In this document: positions 8,366 through 16,960 of the stretch, in pieces
How positions within the stretch are numbered: position 1 is the stretch's first letter
How the letters are laid out: the number at the start of each line of letters is the position of its first letter
NCBI GenBank assembly: GCA_003169835.1
Contig: PNAI01000058.1
Coordinates: 28,912-92,911, forward strand
Length of the DNA: 64,000 nucleotides
Direction: 5' to 3'
Source of the DNA: Hyphomicrobiales bacterium
GTDB lineage: Bacteria; Pseudomonadota; Alphaproteobacteria; Rhizobiales; Xanthobacteraceae
Program-made: the position numbers and the translations under genes
Notes under the pieces: model-generated
Told to the model about the DNA's origin: nothing
The model's input: the letters and a program-made list of their open reading frames with translations, nothing else
The model's database searches: none

Positions 8366-8920
8366 TCACGTGCGGTCGTTATGACCTTCCGGTGTGACCG
8401 AATCGAGGACGATGCCGCATCTCCCCAACACGCCGCCGAAATAATACCTCAGCCTGATCCAACGGCCATCGCCGAAATTAAATCGCCATTCCCGTTCGTC
8501 CTGTCCGCTCCGGTCAATATCGGGGCTGCCATACTGCCAAACGGATGCTGCGAAGAGATTAGCGCCCCGCGTCAGGCAGGTTTTCTTGTCCAAGTCCAAT
8601 ACGTTTGCTACTGAACCAAACACGCGCGTCAGACGCTCGCCGGTCCCGAACACATATGTGAGGTTGAACGAAGTGCCGAACAACGCAACTTTTGTTTGCG
8701 CCAGCGTCTTCAGCACCCGACGATCTCCGGTTGAATAGGAGAGACCGACGAGCGCGTCTGAACTGGATCGGGCATCTTCGAAACCGGTTCCAAATCCGAT
8801 TTCTCCCACCCGTTCGAGTCGTTGACGCGACTGCTGCGCCAGCGCATCGCTCATCGGCAACGCCATCGCGAAAAGCAACGCCGGCATGTAAGTCAGGACA
8901 ATAACGCCTACACGACCCAT
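8366..8920 (-). CDS. Secreted protein of unknown function
   Basis: A 184-residue protein when started at the ATG at 8920; an open frame extends to 9004 but that segment has no signal-peptide character. Residues 1-29 (hydrophobic, ending SDALAQ) look like a Sec signal peptide. The mature part is rich in Gly, aromatic residues and Arg, with alternating strand-like segments (VALFGTSFNLTYVFGTGER; FNFGDGRWIRLRYYFGGV) and two Cys near the middle and end that could form a disulfide. This suggests a small beta-rich periplasmic or outer-membrane-associated protein. I do not recognise the family, and neighbours give no clue because it stands alone between two operons. Confidence 0.6.
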   Translation of the reverse strand: MGRVGVIVLTYMPALLFAMALPMSDALAQQSRQRLERVGEIGFGTGFEDARSSSDALVGLSYSTGDRRVLKTLAQTKVALFGTSFNLTYVFGTGERLTRVFGSVANVLDLDKKTCLTRGANLFAASVWQYGSPDIDRSGQDEREWRFNFGDGRWIRLRYYFGGVLGRCGIVLDSVTPEGHNDRT

Positions 8921-9087
8921 GTTGGGCACCAGCCACCAATTGACGCAAAGCAACTGACGATTTGCTGGACGGTATCTCACCGTTCCGCACATAATAGTAC
9001 ACATGCTCTGAGCATAAATATGATCAAAGGATTGCGAGTTTCGATCACACCGTCGCGAGTAAATGTCTAATGAAAATCAAATACTTG

Positions 9088-9112
9088 GCGGGTCACCGTA
9101 CAAGATGCCCGC
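9088..9112 (-). terminator. Possible weak terminator after the ubiD-like gene
   Basis: GCGGG at 9088-9092 pairs with CCCGC at 9108-9112. Read on the minus strand, the hairpin lies about 55 bases after the ubiD-like stop and is followed by a T-rich stretch without a clean T run. It may end the leftward operon. Confidence 0.35.
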
Positions 9113-9166
9113 TAAAGCCGCAGCCATTCCGCCGCAATGATCGCGCATAGCGAACTCCAGCGCGCG

Positions 9167-10852
9167 CTAGGATTTTGATTTCCGCTCTTTGACGTTTCGC
9201 ACTTCGGTATTCATGTGCACGTCCTTGCGCCGCCGTTTCTCGAGTTGCTTACCGGTCTCGAAATATTCGCCGCGCGTCGCGCGCGCGGCCGCTTCATCGA
9301 GTTCCGCCGACCATTCGCCCAATGAATAGCCAAACCACGGCGACTCCGGTTTGAGGTGCGGCAGACCGAGTTCCTCCCAGATCACCTTCGCGCGCTCCAT
9401 GTATTCGCGCTTTGGCAGCGAGATCGGCGGAAAATTCTCTTTCAACGTTGCATCGATGAGCACCGAAGCATCCTGCCCGCCGTTGCGCTTGCTGCGCGGC
9501 CCATGACCCTGATCGCGATGCGGCAATATGTGAAAATCCAAATTGGGATTGGCACGATACGACATCGCCCAAAGGATGGCATCGGCATTTTCGGGGTCTA
9601 TATCGTCGTTGAGCGCGATGACATATTTTCCTGCCGCGCGATGCAGCACCGCCGCACCATAGAGCGCGCGCCAGATTTCCGTCGTCGGCATATCGCGCTC
9701 GCAAATCAGCGCGATAACTTTTCGGATGTTGGTGAGCGGCTCATGCATCGACACACGCTTGACGCCCTTGATGCCCAACGTGCTGCGCAGGAAATTGAGA
9801 AACAGCGGCTCCATTCCGATGCGCTTGATCAGGCTCGACTCACTCGGCGTCACTTGCGAAATGATCGAGGTGAGGATCGCGTCGCGCCGTCGCGTGATGG
9901 CGGTGACGTCCATGAAGGCGTTGAACTCCTGCAGGTTCACATGTCCATGCGACTCGCCGAATGGCGCCTCCGGTTCGAGATATTCAGTATCGATGAAACC
10001 CTCGATGACGATCTCGGCCTCCGCCGGCACCAGCAGATCGACCGTTTTGGCCTTCACCACATTGATCGGCGTACCCACCAGCGCACCGGCGACATGAATT
10101 TCGTCCATCGTCTCCGGCAGTTTCTGCACCGAGGCAAACGTGATGCACGGCGGCGCGCCCAGCACGACAGCGCATGGTAATTTCTTAAATCCCCGCTCGC
10201 GCAGCTTTTCCCAATGATTGTAGATGCCCGGCCGCAGCTCTAACGATGGGTTCATCCCAAGCCGCCGCCGCGCTTTCATCTGGCCGCGGTAGTTGCCCAT
10301 GTTTTGCACGCCGGTGTCGGGATCCTTGGTGATGTATTGCGAGAGCGTCGCATAGGGCGCGATGTCCCAGCCCGGCGTCGAAATTGGCAGCGGCAACCCA
10401 TCGAGCCCCTGCCCCGGCTTGTCGAGCGCCTTGCCTGTAATCACGATCTCGTGGCACGGCGCGTTCTGCACGATACGAGGCGGCAGCGGATTTTGCGCGG
10501 CGCGCACCCAGCGCTCATCGATCTCCTCAAACGGACACCCTATACCGATACGATAGATTTCGCGGTTGGCGGCCAAGCCGCCGACCAATACGGGCATGTC
10601 ATATTTACGGCCCTTGCTATCAACCACATTGGTGAACAGGAACGCCTTGCGATCCTTCTCCGCGATCCCGCCGCGAAATTGCCAACGCACAAGCGGGTGC
10701 ATCTCGGTATCTTTGTTGATCGGCCGATCGACGGTGACCAACAGCCCAGCCTTGTCGAGCGCGCGCACATGATCGTGCAGATCGGGATAGGTGCGGCGTG
10801 TCGCGGACAGTTTTTTCTTCGCTGCGCGTTTGGGCTTGGTAACGGCATCCAT
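9167..10852 (-). CDS. UbiD-family decarboxylase
   Basis: A 561-residue protein of the UbiD family of prenylated-FMN-dependent (de)carboxylases. Seen directly are the YPDLHDHVRALDKAGLL start of the domain near residue 22, the nucleotide/flavin region around NMGNYRGQM, and the EPEAPFGESHGHV active-site segment near residue 300, whose Glu residues correspond to the acid/base residues of the family. A basic N-terminal extension (residues 6-20) and a charged C-terminal tail of about 30 residues are additional. UbiD enzymes need prFMN made by UbiX; no ubiX is in this window. It is the last gene of the Mo-hydroxylase operon, 37 bases after the acyl-CoA ligase. Family assignment is firm; the substrate, probably an aromatic or heteroaromatic acid, is inference. 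Confidence 0.88.
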   Translation of the reverse strand: MDAVTKPKRAAKKKLSATRRTYPDLHDHVRALDKAGLLVTVDRPINKDTEMHPLVRWQFRGGIAEKDRKAFLFTNVVDSKGRKYDMPVLVGGLAANREIYRIGIGCPFEEIDERWVRAAQNPLPPRIVQNAPCHEIVITGKALDKPGQGLDGLPLPISTPGWDIAPYATLSQYITKDPDTGVQNMGNYRGQMKARRRLGMNPSLELRPGIYNHWEKLRERGFKKLPCAVVLGAPPCITFASVQKLPETMDEIHVAGALVGTPINVVKAKTVDLLVPAEAEIVIEGFIDTEYLEPEAPFGESHGHVNLQEFNAFMDVTAITRRRDAILTSIISQVTPSESSLIKRIGMEPLFLNFLRSTLGIKGVKRVSMHEPLTNIRKVIALICERDMPTTEIWRALYGAAVLHRAAGKYVIALNDDIDPENADAILWAMSYRANPNLDFHILPHRDQGHGPRSKRNGGQDASVLIDATLKENFPPISLPKREYMERAKVIWEELGLPHLKPESPWFGYSLGEWSAELDEAAARATRGEYFETGKQLEKRRRKDVHMNTEVRNVKERKSKS

Positions 10853-10889
10853 ATCGAATAATCCCTGTCAGCGGTCCGTCGCAAGGCAA

Positions 10890-12473
10890 CTATACAACAT
10901 TCGCGCTCACAGAACTCGTACGCTTGATCCAGTCTTCCCTTAGCTTGTCGCGCAACACCTTGCCGCGATCGCTTTTGGGCAATTCGGCGACGATGAAAAC
11001 CTGCTTTGGTACTTTGGCGGGCGGCAGATGCTGTCGCGCATGTTGCAAGACGCTCTCTTCGGTCAGCGATTGATCCTTGGGCGCTACGTAGCACACGACC
11101 TCCTCGCCATAGATTTTGTCCGGCACGCCCACGGCGGCAACGTCGAGAATACCCGGATGCTTGAGCAGAACTTCATCGATTTCCAGCGGCGCGATGTTGA
11201 CCCCGCCACGGATGATAATGTCCTTGGTGCGGCCGGAGACCCGCACAAATCCCTCGTCGTCCATGATGCCGAGATCGCCGGTCTTGATCCGCGCCGGCCG
11301 GATCGGCTCGACCGTGCCGTCGTCGCGCAGATAGCCGATCGCCGTGTGCGGCCCGCCCGCGGTAATCTCACCCTCGGTGCCGACCGCAACGGGTTTCCCG
11401 TCCGCCCCCACGATCTCGAATTCCTGGTGCAGCGCCGGCACGCCGACGGTGCCGATCTTGTTCTTATAGGTGCGGTTGCCACACACCCAGCCCGCCTCCG
11501 ACATGCCATAGCACTGCAACAGTCTGACTCCGTACATCTCCTCGAACTGCGTCCATTGCTGTGCAGTGAGCGGCGCGGTGCTGCAGGTCATCAGCCGCAG
11601 CGTCGGCACGTCTTTCGCGGTAGTGCCGAGCGGCTTGTTGAGCAGCATGTTGAGCACGGTCGGCACTCCTGCAGAAAATGTGATGCCGCGCGTCTTGATC
11701 CACTCGAAGAACCGGCTGTGAGAAAACCTTTTTGCAATATGTATGGTCAGGCCTTTCTGAAGGAAAGGCATCAAACTCAGCACTTGCGCGGAATTCCATC
11801 CGAACGAGCGGTATTCCAGCGTGCGGTCGTCCTCCGTCAGCCCAAGAAATTCGAGCGTTGAAAGCCCATTGAGCCAATATGCACAGTGATCGTAGACCAC
11901 GATCTTCGGCCGCGCCGTCGTTCCCGACGTGCAGAAAATACACGCGACATCCTCCGGATCGTTGCGCTCAGGGACTTCGTCGGCCCGGCGGCCTCTTTGC
12001 ACCTTGGCAAAGAACTCGTCTTGCGGATCGGCCGTCCTTCCCCAGCGCCCAAAACGTACGCGCGGTGCAGGATGGTCGCCAACAAGCGCCGCCGCATCGA
12101 TATCCTTATGGTAGAAAATGAGCTTTGGATTCACCGAGCGTGTGAGTTCAACCATCATCTTTTCGTTGATCTCGATATTGAGCGGGCAGACCACGGCGCC
12201 GATGCGCCATACCCCAAACCAGATCAGCAACTTTTCCAGGCATTCATCGGAGAGCAACAGCACGCGGTCGCCCTTTTGCAGGCCCCTGCGCTTGAGATCA
12301 GCCGCGATGTCGGTCGTGAGCCGGTCGAGCTCGCCGAACGTGATCGATGAATCGCCATCGAGATCGACGATCGCGGTCTTGCCCGGATCACGTATCCGAT
12401 AGCGCGCAAACAACTCGGCAATCGGTTGATACGGAATACCGAGGTCGTGGTTGCCGAAGACGTCTGCCTGCAC
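10890..12473 (-). CDS. AMP-dependent acyl-CoA synthetase/ligase
   Basis: A 527-residue ANL-superfamily adenylate-forming enzyme. The P-loop-like motif is at 181-190 (CTSGTTARPK), the hinge follows RIKTGDLGIMDDEGF, and the C-terminal domain contains GRTKDIIIRGGVNIAPLEIDEVL and a Lys-containing end (KSDRGKVLRDKLRE) with the usual catalytic lysine. The start at 12473 is GTG. It would activate a carboxylic acid to its CoA thioester with ATP. It sits between the cupin (11 bases) and the UbiD-like gene. In the furoate pathway a CoA synthetase works with a three-subunit Mo dehydrogenase in the same way, so a furoate-like or aromatic acid is a reasonable guess, not a demonstrated substrate. Confidence 0.87.
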   Translation of the reverse strand: MQADVFGNHDLGIPYQPIAELFARYRIRDPGKTAIVDLDGDSSITFGELDRLTTDIAADLKRRGLQKGDRVLLLSDECLEKLLIWFGVWRIGAVVCPLNIEINEKMMVELTRSVNPKLIFYHKDIDAAALVGDHPAPRVRFGRWGRTADPQDEFFAKVQRGRRADEVPERNDPEDVACIFCTSGTTARPKIVVYDHCAYWLNGLSTLEFLGLTEDDRTLEYRSFGWNSAQVLSLMPFLQKGLTIHIAKRFSHSRFFEWIKTRGITFSAGVPTVLNMLLNKPLGTTAKDVPTLRLMTCSTAPLTAQQWTQFEEMYGVRLLQCYGMSEAGWVCGNRTYKNKIGTVGVPALHQEFEIVGADGKPVAVGTEGEITAGGPHTAIGYLRDDGTVEPIRPARIKTGDLGIMDDEGFVRVSGRTKDIIIRGGVNIAPLEIDEVLLKHPGILDVAAVGVPDKIYGEEVVCYVAPKDQSLTEESVLQHARQHLPPAKVPKQVFIVAELPKSDRGKVLRDKLREDWIKRTSSVSANVV

Positions 12474-12484
12474 GCTGTTGCCTG

Positions 12485-12967
12485 CTACTTATTTTCGCCG
12501 ACATAGGTGAGATCGTCGGCAATCTTGAGTTCGATCAGCACGTTCTCATCGGTCGAATCCTCGCACAGCATCGAACGGTGGCCGATGCCTTTTGGAATCA
12601 TCAGCATGTCGCCAGGATGCATGACCTTAACGCCCATCTCGGTTTCCCACTTAAGCGCACCCTTCACGCAGAAAATGATCTCATGCGCGTCGACATTGCG
12701 ATGCCAGAATCCCATGTCGTGTTTGCGCCGTTTCGAGACATCGATTTTGACACGATCCGACGTGTAAAGCCGCAGCGGCGTGCCGTCGGCTTTGTCGATA
12801 TTTGACGGGGAGAACTTTTCCGCGAAAATGTTGATGAGCCGAAAAATGTCGGCGTTCTCCATCACCCCCGCATTGATCACCGGCGGTTCGTGATGGTGCA
12901 GCACGACGTTCTTGCCGCCGATGGTGACAAGCTCGCGATAAGGCTTCGTGGCGGTGGATTCGACCAT
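12485..12967 (-). CDS. Cupin-domain protein
   Basis: A 160-residue single-cupin protein. Cupin motif 1 is recognisable around WHRNVDAHEIIFCVKG and motif 2 around HPGDMLMIPKGIGHRS, giving two or three His and one Glu suited to bind a metal ion. The N-terminus has a conspicuous HHHEPP segment near residue 24. Small metal cupins include ring-cleaving dioxygenases, isomerases and binding proteins. Lying between the Mo-hydroxylase small subunit (23-base gap) and the CoA ligase, it probably has a catalytic step in the same pathway, but which one cannot be told. Confidence 0.75.
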   Translation of the reverse strand: MVESTATKPYRELVTIGGKNVVLHHHEPPVINAGVMENADIFRLINIFAEKFSPSNIDKADGTPLRLYTSDRVKIDVSKRRKHDMGFWHRNVDAHEIIFCVKGALKWETEMGVKVMHPGDMLMIPKGIGHRSMLCEDSTDENVLIELKIADDLTYVGENK

Positions 12968-12990
12968 TGAGTTTACTCCTTGGAACGAGG

Positions 12991-13479
12991 TTACTTACTG
13001 CCCGTTGCTTCCTTGATCGCGGCAACGATACCTGCGTAGCCGGTGCAGCGGCACAGATGTCCGCTCAACACTTCGCATATTTCCGCTTCGGACGGTTTAG
13101 GATTTTTAGCGAGATAATCCGTAAACGACATGAGAATACCAGGCGTGCAGAAACCGCATTGCAAAGCATGGTTGTTTTGAAATGCCTGCTGCAGCGCATT
13201 GAGTTTTCCATCCGCGCTCGCGAGCGATTCAACCGTCCGTACCGCCCTGCCCTCGACCTGCACCGCAAGCGTGAGGCACGAACGACCAGCTGTGCCATCG
13301 ATCAGCACGGTGCAGCACCCGCACACGCCGTGCTCGCAGCCAACGTGAGTGCCGGTCGCACCCAGCGCATGGCGCAGAAAATCGGAGAGCAACATGCGCG
13401 GCTCGGTGTCGGCCGACACTGCCCGGCCATTGAGCGTCAAATTGATACGAGTACGTTGATCGCGATTTACGCGGCGCAT
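12991..13479 (-). CDS. Molybdenum hydroxylase small subunit, two [2Fe-2S] (CoxS-like)
   Basis: A 162-residue iron-sulfur subunit of the xanthine dehydrogenase family. The plant-type ferredoxin cluster ligands are in CEHGVCGCC and a downstream Cys (RSC); the second cluster ligands are in QCGFCTPG and CRCTGY. It carries electrons from the Mo cofactor to FAD. The order large-medium-small on the coding strand, with a 13-base overlap with the FAD subunit, shows one translated complex. Length is normal for CoxS-type subunits. Confidence 0.94.
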   Translation of the reverse strand: MRRVNRDQRTRINLTLNGRAVSADTEPRMLLSDFLRHALGATGTHVGCEHGVCGCCTVLIDGTAGRSCLTLAVQVEGRAVRTVESLASADGKLNALQQAFQNNHALQCGFCTPGILMSFTDYLAKNPKPSEAEICEVLSGHLCRCTGYAGIVAAIKEATGSK

Positions 13480-14294
13480 TGCAGGGCCTCGTTGACAACG
13501 ACCGGCGCAAGATTGCGCAGCAAGTCGCGCCGCATCGCCGCCGACGCGTGCATATCTTCAAGACCTTCGAGTTCCACACCCAGCGCCACAGCGGCATCGC
13601 GAATCGCCGCATCCCCAGTGGCATTGAATTGCCGCACGGTCGGCCGCCCCGTCATCCCGCCGACGCCAAGCCGAAATTTGTTCTTTTCCTCAACCACAAC
13701 CGCAATCGCAATAATCGCGAAATCGCCATGCCGGCGCGCAACTTCGCGGAACGCCACTTGCTTCTCGGATTGCACCGGGAAGCGCACGGCGGTGATCAGC
13801 TCTTCGGACTCGCGTGCGGTGGTGAGCATGTCGAGTTGAAAATCCTTGGCCGCCAGCACGCGCGTGCCCTTTTTCGAGCGCAACACCACCTCGCCGCCCA
13901 GCATGGCAAGCGCCAACGGCAGTTCCGAGCTGGGATCGGCATGCGCGATCGAGCCGCAGACCGTGCCTCTGTTGCGCGTCTGAAAATGTCCAACGAACGG
14001 CAGCATCTTGGCGAGCAGCGGTAGTTTCGTCGCAAGCGCGGGCCACGCCAGGAACTTGTTCTGGGTCACCGATGCACCCACCTCAATCTTTCCATCGCCC
14101 TCGCGAATCGTGTCGAGTTCAGCCAAACGCGACACGTCGATTAGCATCTCCGGCTCCGCCAGCCGAAAATTGAGGATCGCCATCAGCGACTGCCCGCCGG
14201 CAAGCACGCGCGCAGCATCTCCGTGCGCGGCGAGTAGCGCGACCGCTTCGTCCACATTGTCCGGACAGACATAATCGAAAGGACGCGGTTTCAT
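13467..14294 (-). CDS. Molybdenum hydroxylase medium subunit, FAD-binding (CoxM-like)
   Basis: A 275-residue FAD subunit. FAD-binding motifs are LAGGQSLMAILNFRL near residue 36 and TRNRGTVCGSIAHADP near residue 106. It has no inserted Cys-rich [4Fe-4S] loop of the kind that marks 4-hydroxybenzoyl-CoA reductase HcrB/HbaD, which argues against that enzyme and for an oxidising dehydrogenase/hydroxylase. Its ATG overlaps the large-subunit stop by four bases, and its 3' end overlaps the small subunit by 13 bases. Confidence 0.94.
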   Translation of the reverse strand: MKPRPFDYVCPDNVDEAVALLAAHGDAARVLAGGQSLMAILNFRLAEPEMLIDVSRLAELDTIREGDGKIEVGASVTQNKFLAWPALATKLPLLAKMLPFVGHFQTRNRGTVCGSIAHADPSSELPLALAMLGGEVVLRSKKGTRVLAAKDFQLDMLTTARESEELITAVRFPVQSEKQVAFREVARRHGDFAIIAIAVVVEEKNKFRLGVGGMTGRPTVRQFNATGDAAIRDAAVALGVELEGLEDMHASAAMRRDLLRNLAPVVVNEALQCAA

Positions 14295-16741
14295 CGGGCG
14301 CCACCTGCAGCGCGCACAGATTCGCCTTTTTGCCGCGCCTCAACCTCCGCCAGCAACCCATGAATGCGCCGCGGCGAAGCCGGCAACGAAATGTCCTTCA
14401 CCCCAAGCGCATCGGCGATCGCATTGGCAATGCACGCCGGAACGCTCATGCAATTGCCTTCCGCCAAACCCTTCGCGCCGAGTGGCGTAAACGGCGACGG
14501 CGTTTCCTGATGCAGAAATTCCACCGGCGGAATTTCACTCACCGTCGGCACCAGATAATCCGCGAATGACCCTGAGAGAAATGCACCGCTCTCGTCGCTG
14601 ACATATTCCTCATACAGCGCCGCCGCGATCCCCTGCGCAAACGCGCCGCGCATCTGCCCTTCGGCGATCATCGGATTGAGCAGCGTGCCGGCATCGTGCA
14701 TCGAGACGTAGCGATCGACGCGCACCTGATAGGTCATTGGGTCGATCTCGACACCGCACAGGTCAAAGACAAATCCATACGTAAGCGACGTATTGATCCG
14801 ATCGTCGCTGGAGGGCGGTTCGAGCTCTGGCGGCGACCACACTCCGGTTTCGCGCAAGCTCGGCGACATCCCATCCGGCAGCATAGCCGGCGACCAATGC
14901 GCGGTTCCCGCCACGCGCCCGAACGGCATTGCGTTGTCGGGATTGCCCCGGCTGCGCACCTTACCATCGACGAACTCAATATCGTTGGGCAGCACATTGA
15001 GCTGCTTGGCCGCGATCTTCGCGAGCTTGTCACGGATCTGCATCGCCGCCATGTGCGCCGCCACCGCCGTGCCGGGCGTGAAGCGACAGGAATATGTGCC
15101 GGCCGCGATCGACCACTGGTCCTTGGCGGTATCGAGTTCGATCACGACGTCGATGTCTTCGACTTTCAGGCCAAGCCGTTCCGCGACGATCTGCGAGATA
15201 ACGGTCTCGTGCCCTTGCCCTTGCACCGTCACATCGGGCGTCACGGAAACAGCGCCAAGCGGATCGACATTAACCGTCACCATCGACACCGCGCCGTTTT
15301 TCGGGCCGGCTTTTTCGCGCTGTTCCGCCGTCAGGATGTTCGAGAGATACCCCATGTTCGACATGCCCGGCTCGACCACGGCGGCATATCCAATGCCGTA
15401 GTAGCGGCCCGCGGCACGCGCGGCATCGCGCCGGCGCTTGAGGTCAGCCAATCGGCCGTCACCGGTCGCCATCTCGATCGCACTCTGATAGTCGCCGGAA
15501 TCGTAAAGCGCACCCGCCGCGGTCTTGTACGGGAAACTCTTTGCCGCAATGAGATTGCGTTTGATGACATCGAGATGATCGAGCTTGAGCTCAACCGCAA
15601 TGCGATGCACCAGCCGCTCCAACGCCAGATAAAGCTGCGGCCCGCCGAATCCGCGGATCAGGCTCGCGGGCATCTTGTTGGTCAGCACGACGCGGTTGAT
15701 CACGTCCACATTGGGGATGTCATACGCGCCGGTCACCGAACCGTGCATGCGATAGAGCGGCCCAGGCATAGGCGCGCGCAGGAACGCGCCATAGTCCTCG
15801 AGCTGATCGAGTTTGAGCCCAAGGATGCGGCCATCTTTGGTGACCGCCGCTTCGATCTCCGTGATGCGATTTGGGCCGGTGCTCGCCGCAAGCAGATGCT
15901 CTGCGCGGTCCTCGACCCATTTCACCGGCCGGCCGGTGATGCGCGCCGCAATCGACGCCAGCACCATATAGGGAAACACCGAAAGCTTAATGCCGAAGCT
16001 GCCGCCGCTGTCGGGTGGAATGCGCACGCGGAATTTCGTGCCCGGCACCCTCAGCGCGCGCGCCATCACCGGATGCGTGCTGAACGGCCCTTGGAAATTC
16101 GCCAGCACATCGTAGCTGCCAGCAATCGGATCGTACGCGGCGACAACCACGTAGCATTCCATTGGCGTGAACGACATGCGCGCGTAATCGACGGTGAGTT
16201 TGACATGCGCGTCGGCCTTGGCGAACGCACCTTTCACATCGCCATAGGAAAATGCTCGCACCGAGATTTCATTGCTTTTAGCTTCCGCATGCAAATGCGG
16301 CGCATCTTTTTTGCATGCCGCCAGCGGATCGACCGCTGCCAGCAGCGGCTCATAGTCGACCTGCACCTTCTCCGCGGCGTCTTCCGCAAGGTAGCGATCG
16401 TCCGCCACCACGAGCGCGACCGGCTCGCCCACATAGCGCACCCGTTCGACCGCCAGCGACCATTGATGGATCGGCGCCTTGAGCACGATCAGGAACGGAT
16501 CGGAGAACTTTTTCACATCCTCACCGGTAATGACCGCCCAGACGCCGCGTTGCGTCAGCGCTTCAGCCACATCGATCTTCAGAATTTTCGCGTGCGCGTG
16601 CGGCGAGCGAATAACATGCGCGTGCAACGTGCCGTGCGGAACCGGCAGATCGTCGGCATAGCGCCCGCGCCCCGATAACAGGGCAGGATCTTCCTTCCGA
16701 CGCACCGACGTGCCGAGAACTTTTGACACCAAATCACCCAC
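14291..16741 (-). CDS. Molybdenum hydroxylase large subunit, Mo-cofactor binding (CoxL-like)
   Basis: An 816-residue xanthine dehydrogenase-family catalytic subunit. The N-terminal hammerhead begins GTSVRRKEDPALLSGRGRY; molybdopterin-binding features include the PDSGGSFGIKLSVFPY region near residue 245, RGFGGPQ near 363 and the GAKGLAEGN segment near the C-terminus with the catalytic Glu. The CO-dehydrogenase active-site loop with Cys is absent, so this is a hydroxylase/dehydrogenase acting on an organic ring or aldehyde, not a CO dehydrogenase. The start at 16741 is GTG without a strong Shine-Dalgarno; an in-frame GTG at 16729 is possible. It is the first gene of the catabolic operon. Confidence 0.92.
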   Translation of the reverse strand: MGDLVSKVLGTSVRRKEDPALLSGRGRYADDLPVPHGTLHAHVIRSPHAHAKILKIDVAEALTQRGVWAVITGEDVKKFSDPFLIVLKAPIHQWSLAVERVRYVGEPVALVVADDRYLAEDAAEKVQVDYEPLLAAVDPLAACKKDAPHLHAEAKSNEISVRAFSYGDVKGAFAKADAHVKLTVDYARMSFTPMECYVVVAAYDPIAGSYDVLANFQGPFSTHPVMARALRVPGTKFRVRIPPDSGGSFGIKLSVFPYMVLASIAARITGRPVKWVEDRAEHLLAASTGPNRITEIEAAVTKDGRILGLKLDQLEDYGAFLRAPMPGPLYRMHGSVTGAYDIPNVDVINRVVLTNKMPASLIRGFGGPQLYLALERLVHRIAVELKLDHLDVIKRNLIAAKSFPYKTAAGALYDSGDYQSAIEMATGDGRLADLKRRRDAARAAGRYYGIGYAAVVEPGMSNMGYLSNILTAEQREKAGPKNGAVSMVTVNVDPLGAVSVTPDVTVQGQGHETVISQIVAERLGLKVEDIDVVIELDTAKDQWSIAAGTYSCRFTPGTAVAAHMAAMQIRDKLAKIAAKQLNVLPNDIEFVDGKVRSRGNPDNAMPFGRVAGTAHWSPAMLPDGMSPSLRETGVWSPPELEPPSSDDRINTSLTYGFVFDLCGVEIDPMTYQVRVDRYVSMHDAGTLLNPMIAEGQMRGAFAQGIAAALYEEYVSDESGAFLSGSFADYLVPTVSEIPPVEFLHQETPSPFTPLGAKGLAEGNCMSVPACIANAIADALGVKDISLPASPRRIHGLLAEVEARQKGESVRAAGGAR

Positions 16742-16960
16742 TGACGTGACCGCACGCCACCGTTGTTATTTCAAGCTGGCCAGGATTAGAAGTGGCTTTC
16801 GATACCACGCAGGACTCGTTGCCCGGCTTGGCAAAATCTCTTTGCGCCGCCGAGCGTTATGCTAGCATCCGCCGCGAACCAAGGTAAAGCGACGCAAAAG
16901 GCGCGACGCTGAAGGTCGTTTCCTTTCCCCTCAAATTTCCACGACGCGGCGGAGACGTTG
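16742..16960. promoter_or_regulatory. Divergent promoter region between Mo-hydroxylase operon and alpha/beta hydrolase
   Basis: These 219 bases separate the leftward large-subunit gene from the rightward hydrolase gene, so they should hold both promoters. I see no strong palindrome or convincing promoter boxes by eye. The shared region is the main reason to link the hydrolase with the operon. Confidence 0.55.

Noticed and set aside
14696..16678. 660-codon open frame on the plus strand opposite the Mo-hydroxylase large subunit
   Set aside because: It is rich in Arg and His with no domain pattern, and lies wholly antisense to a protein with full family motifs; GC-rich third positions create such mirror frames.
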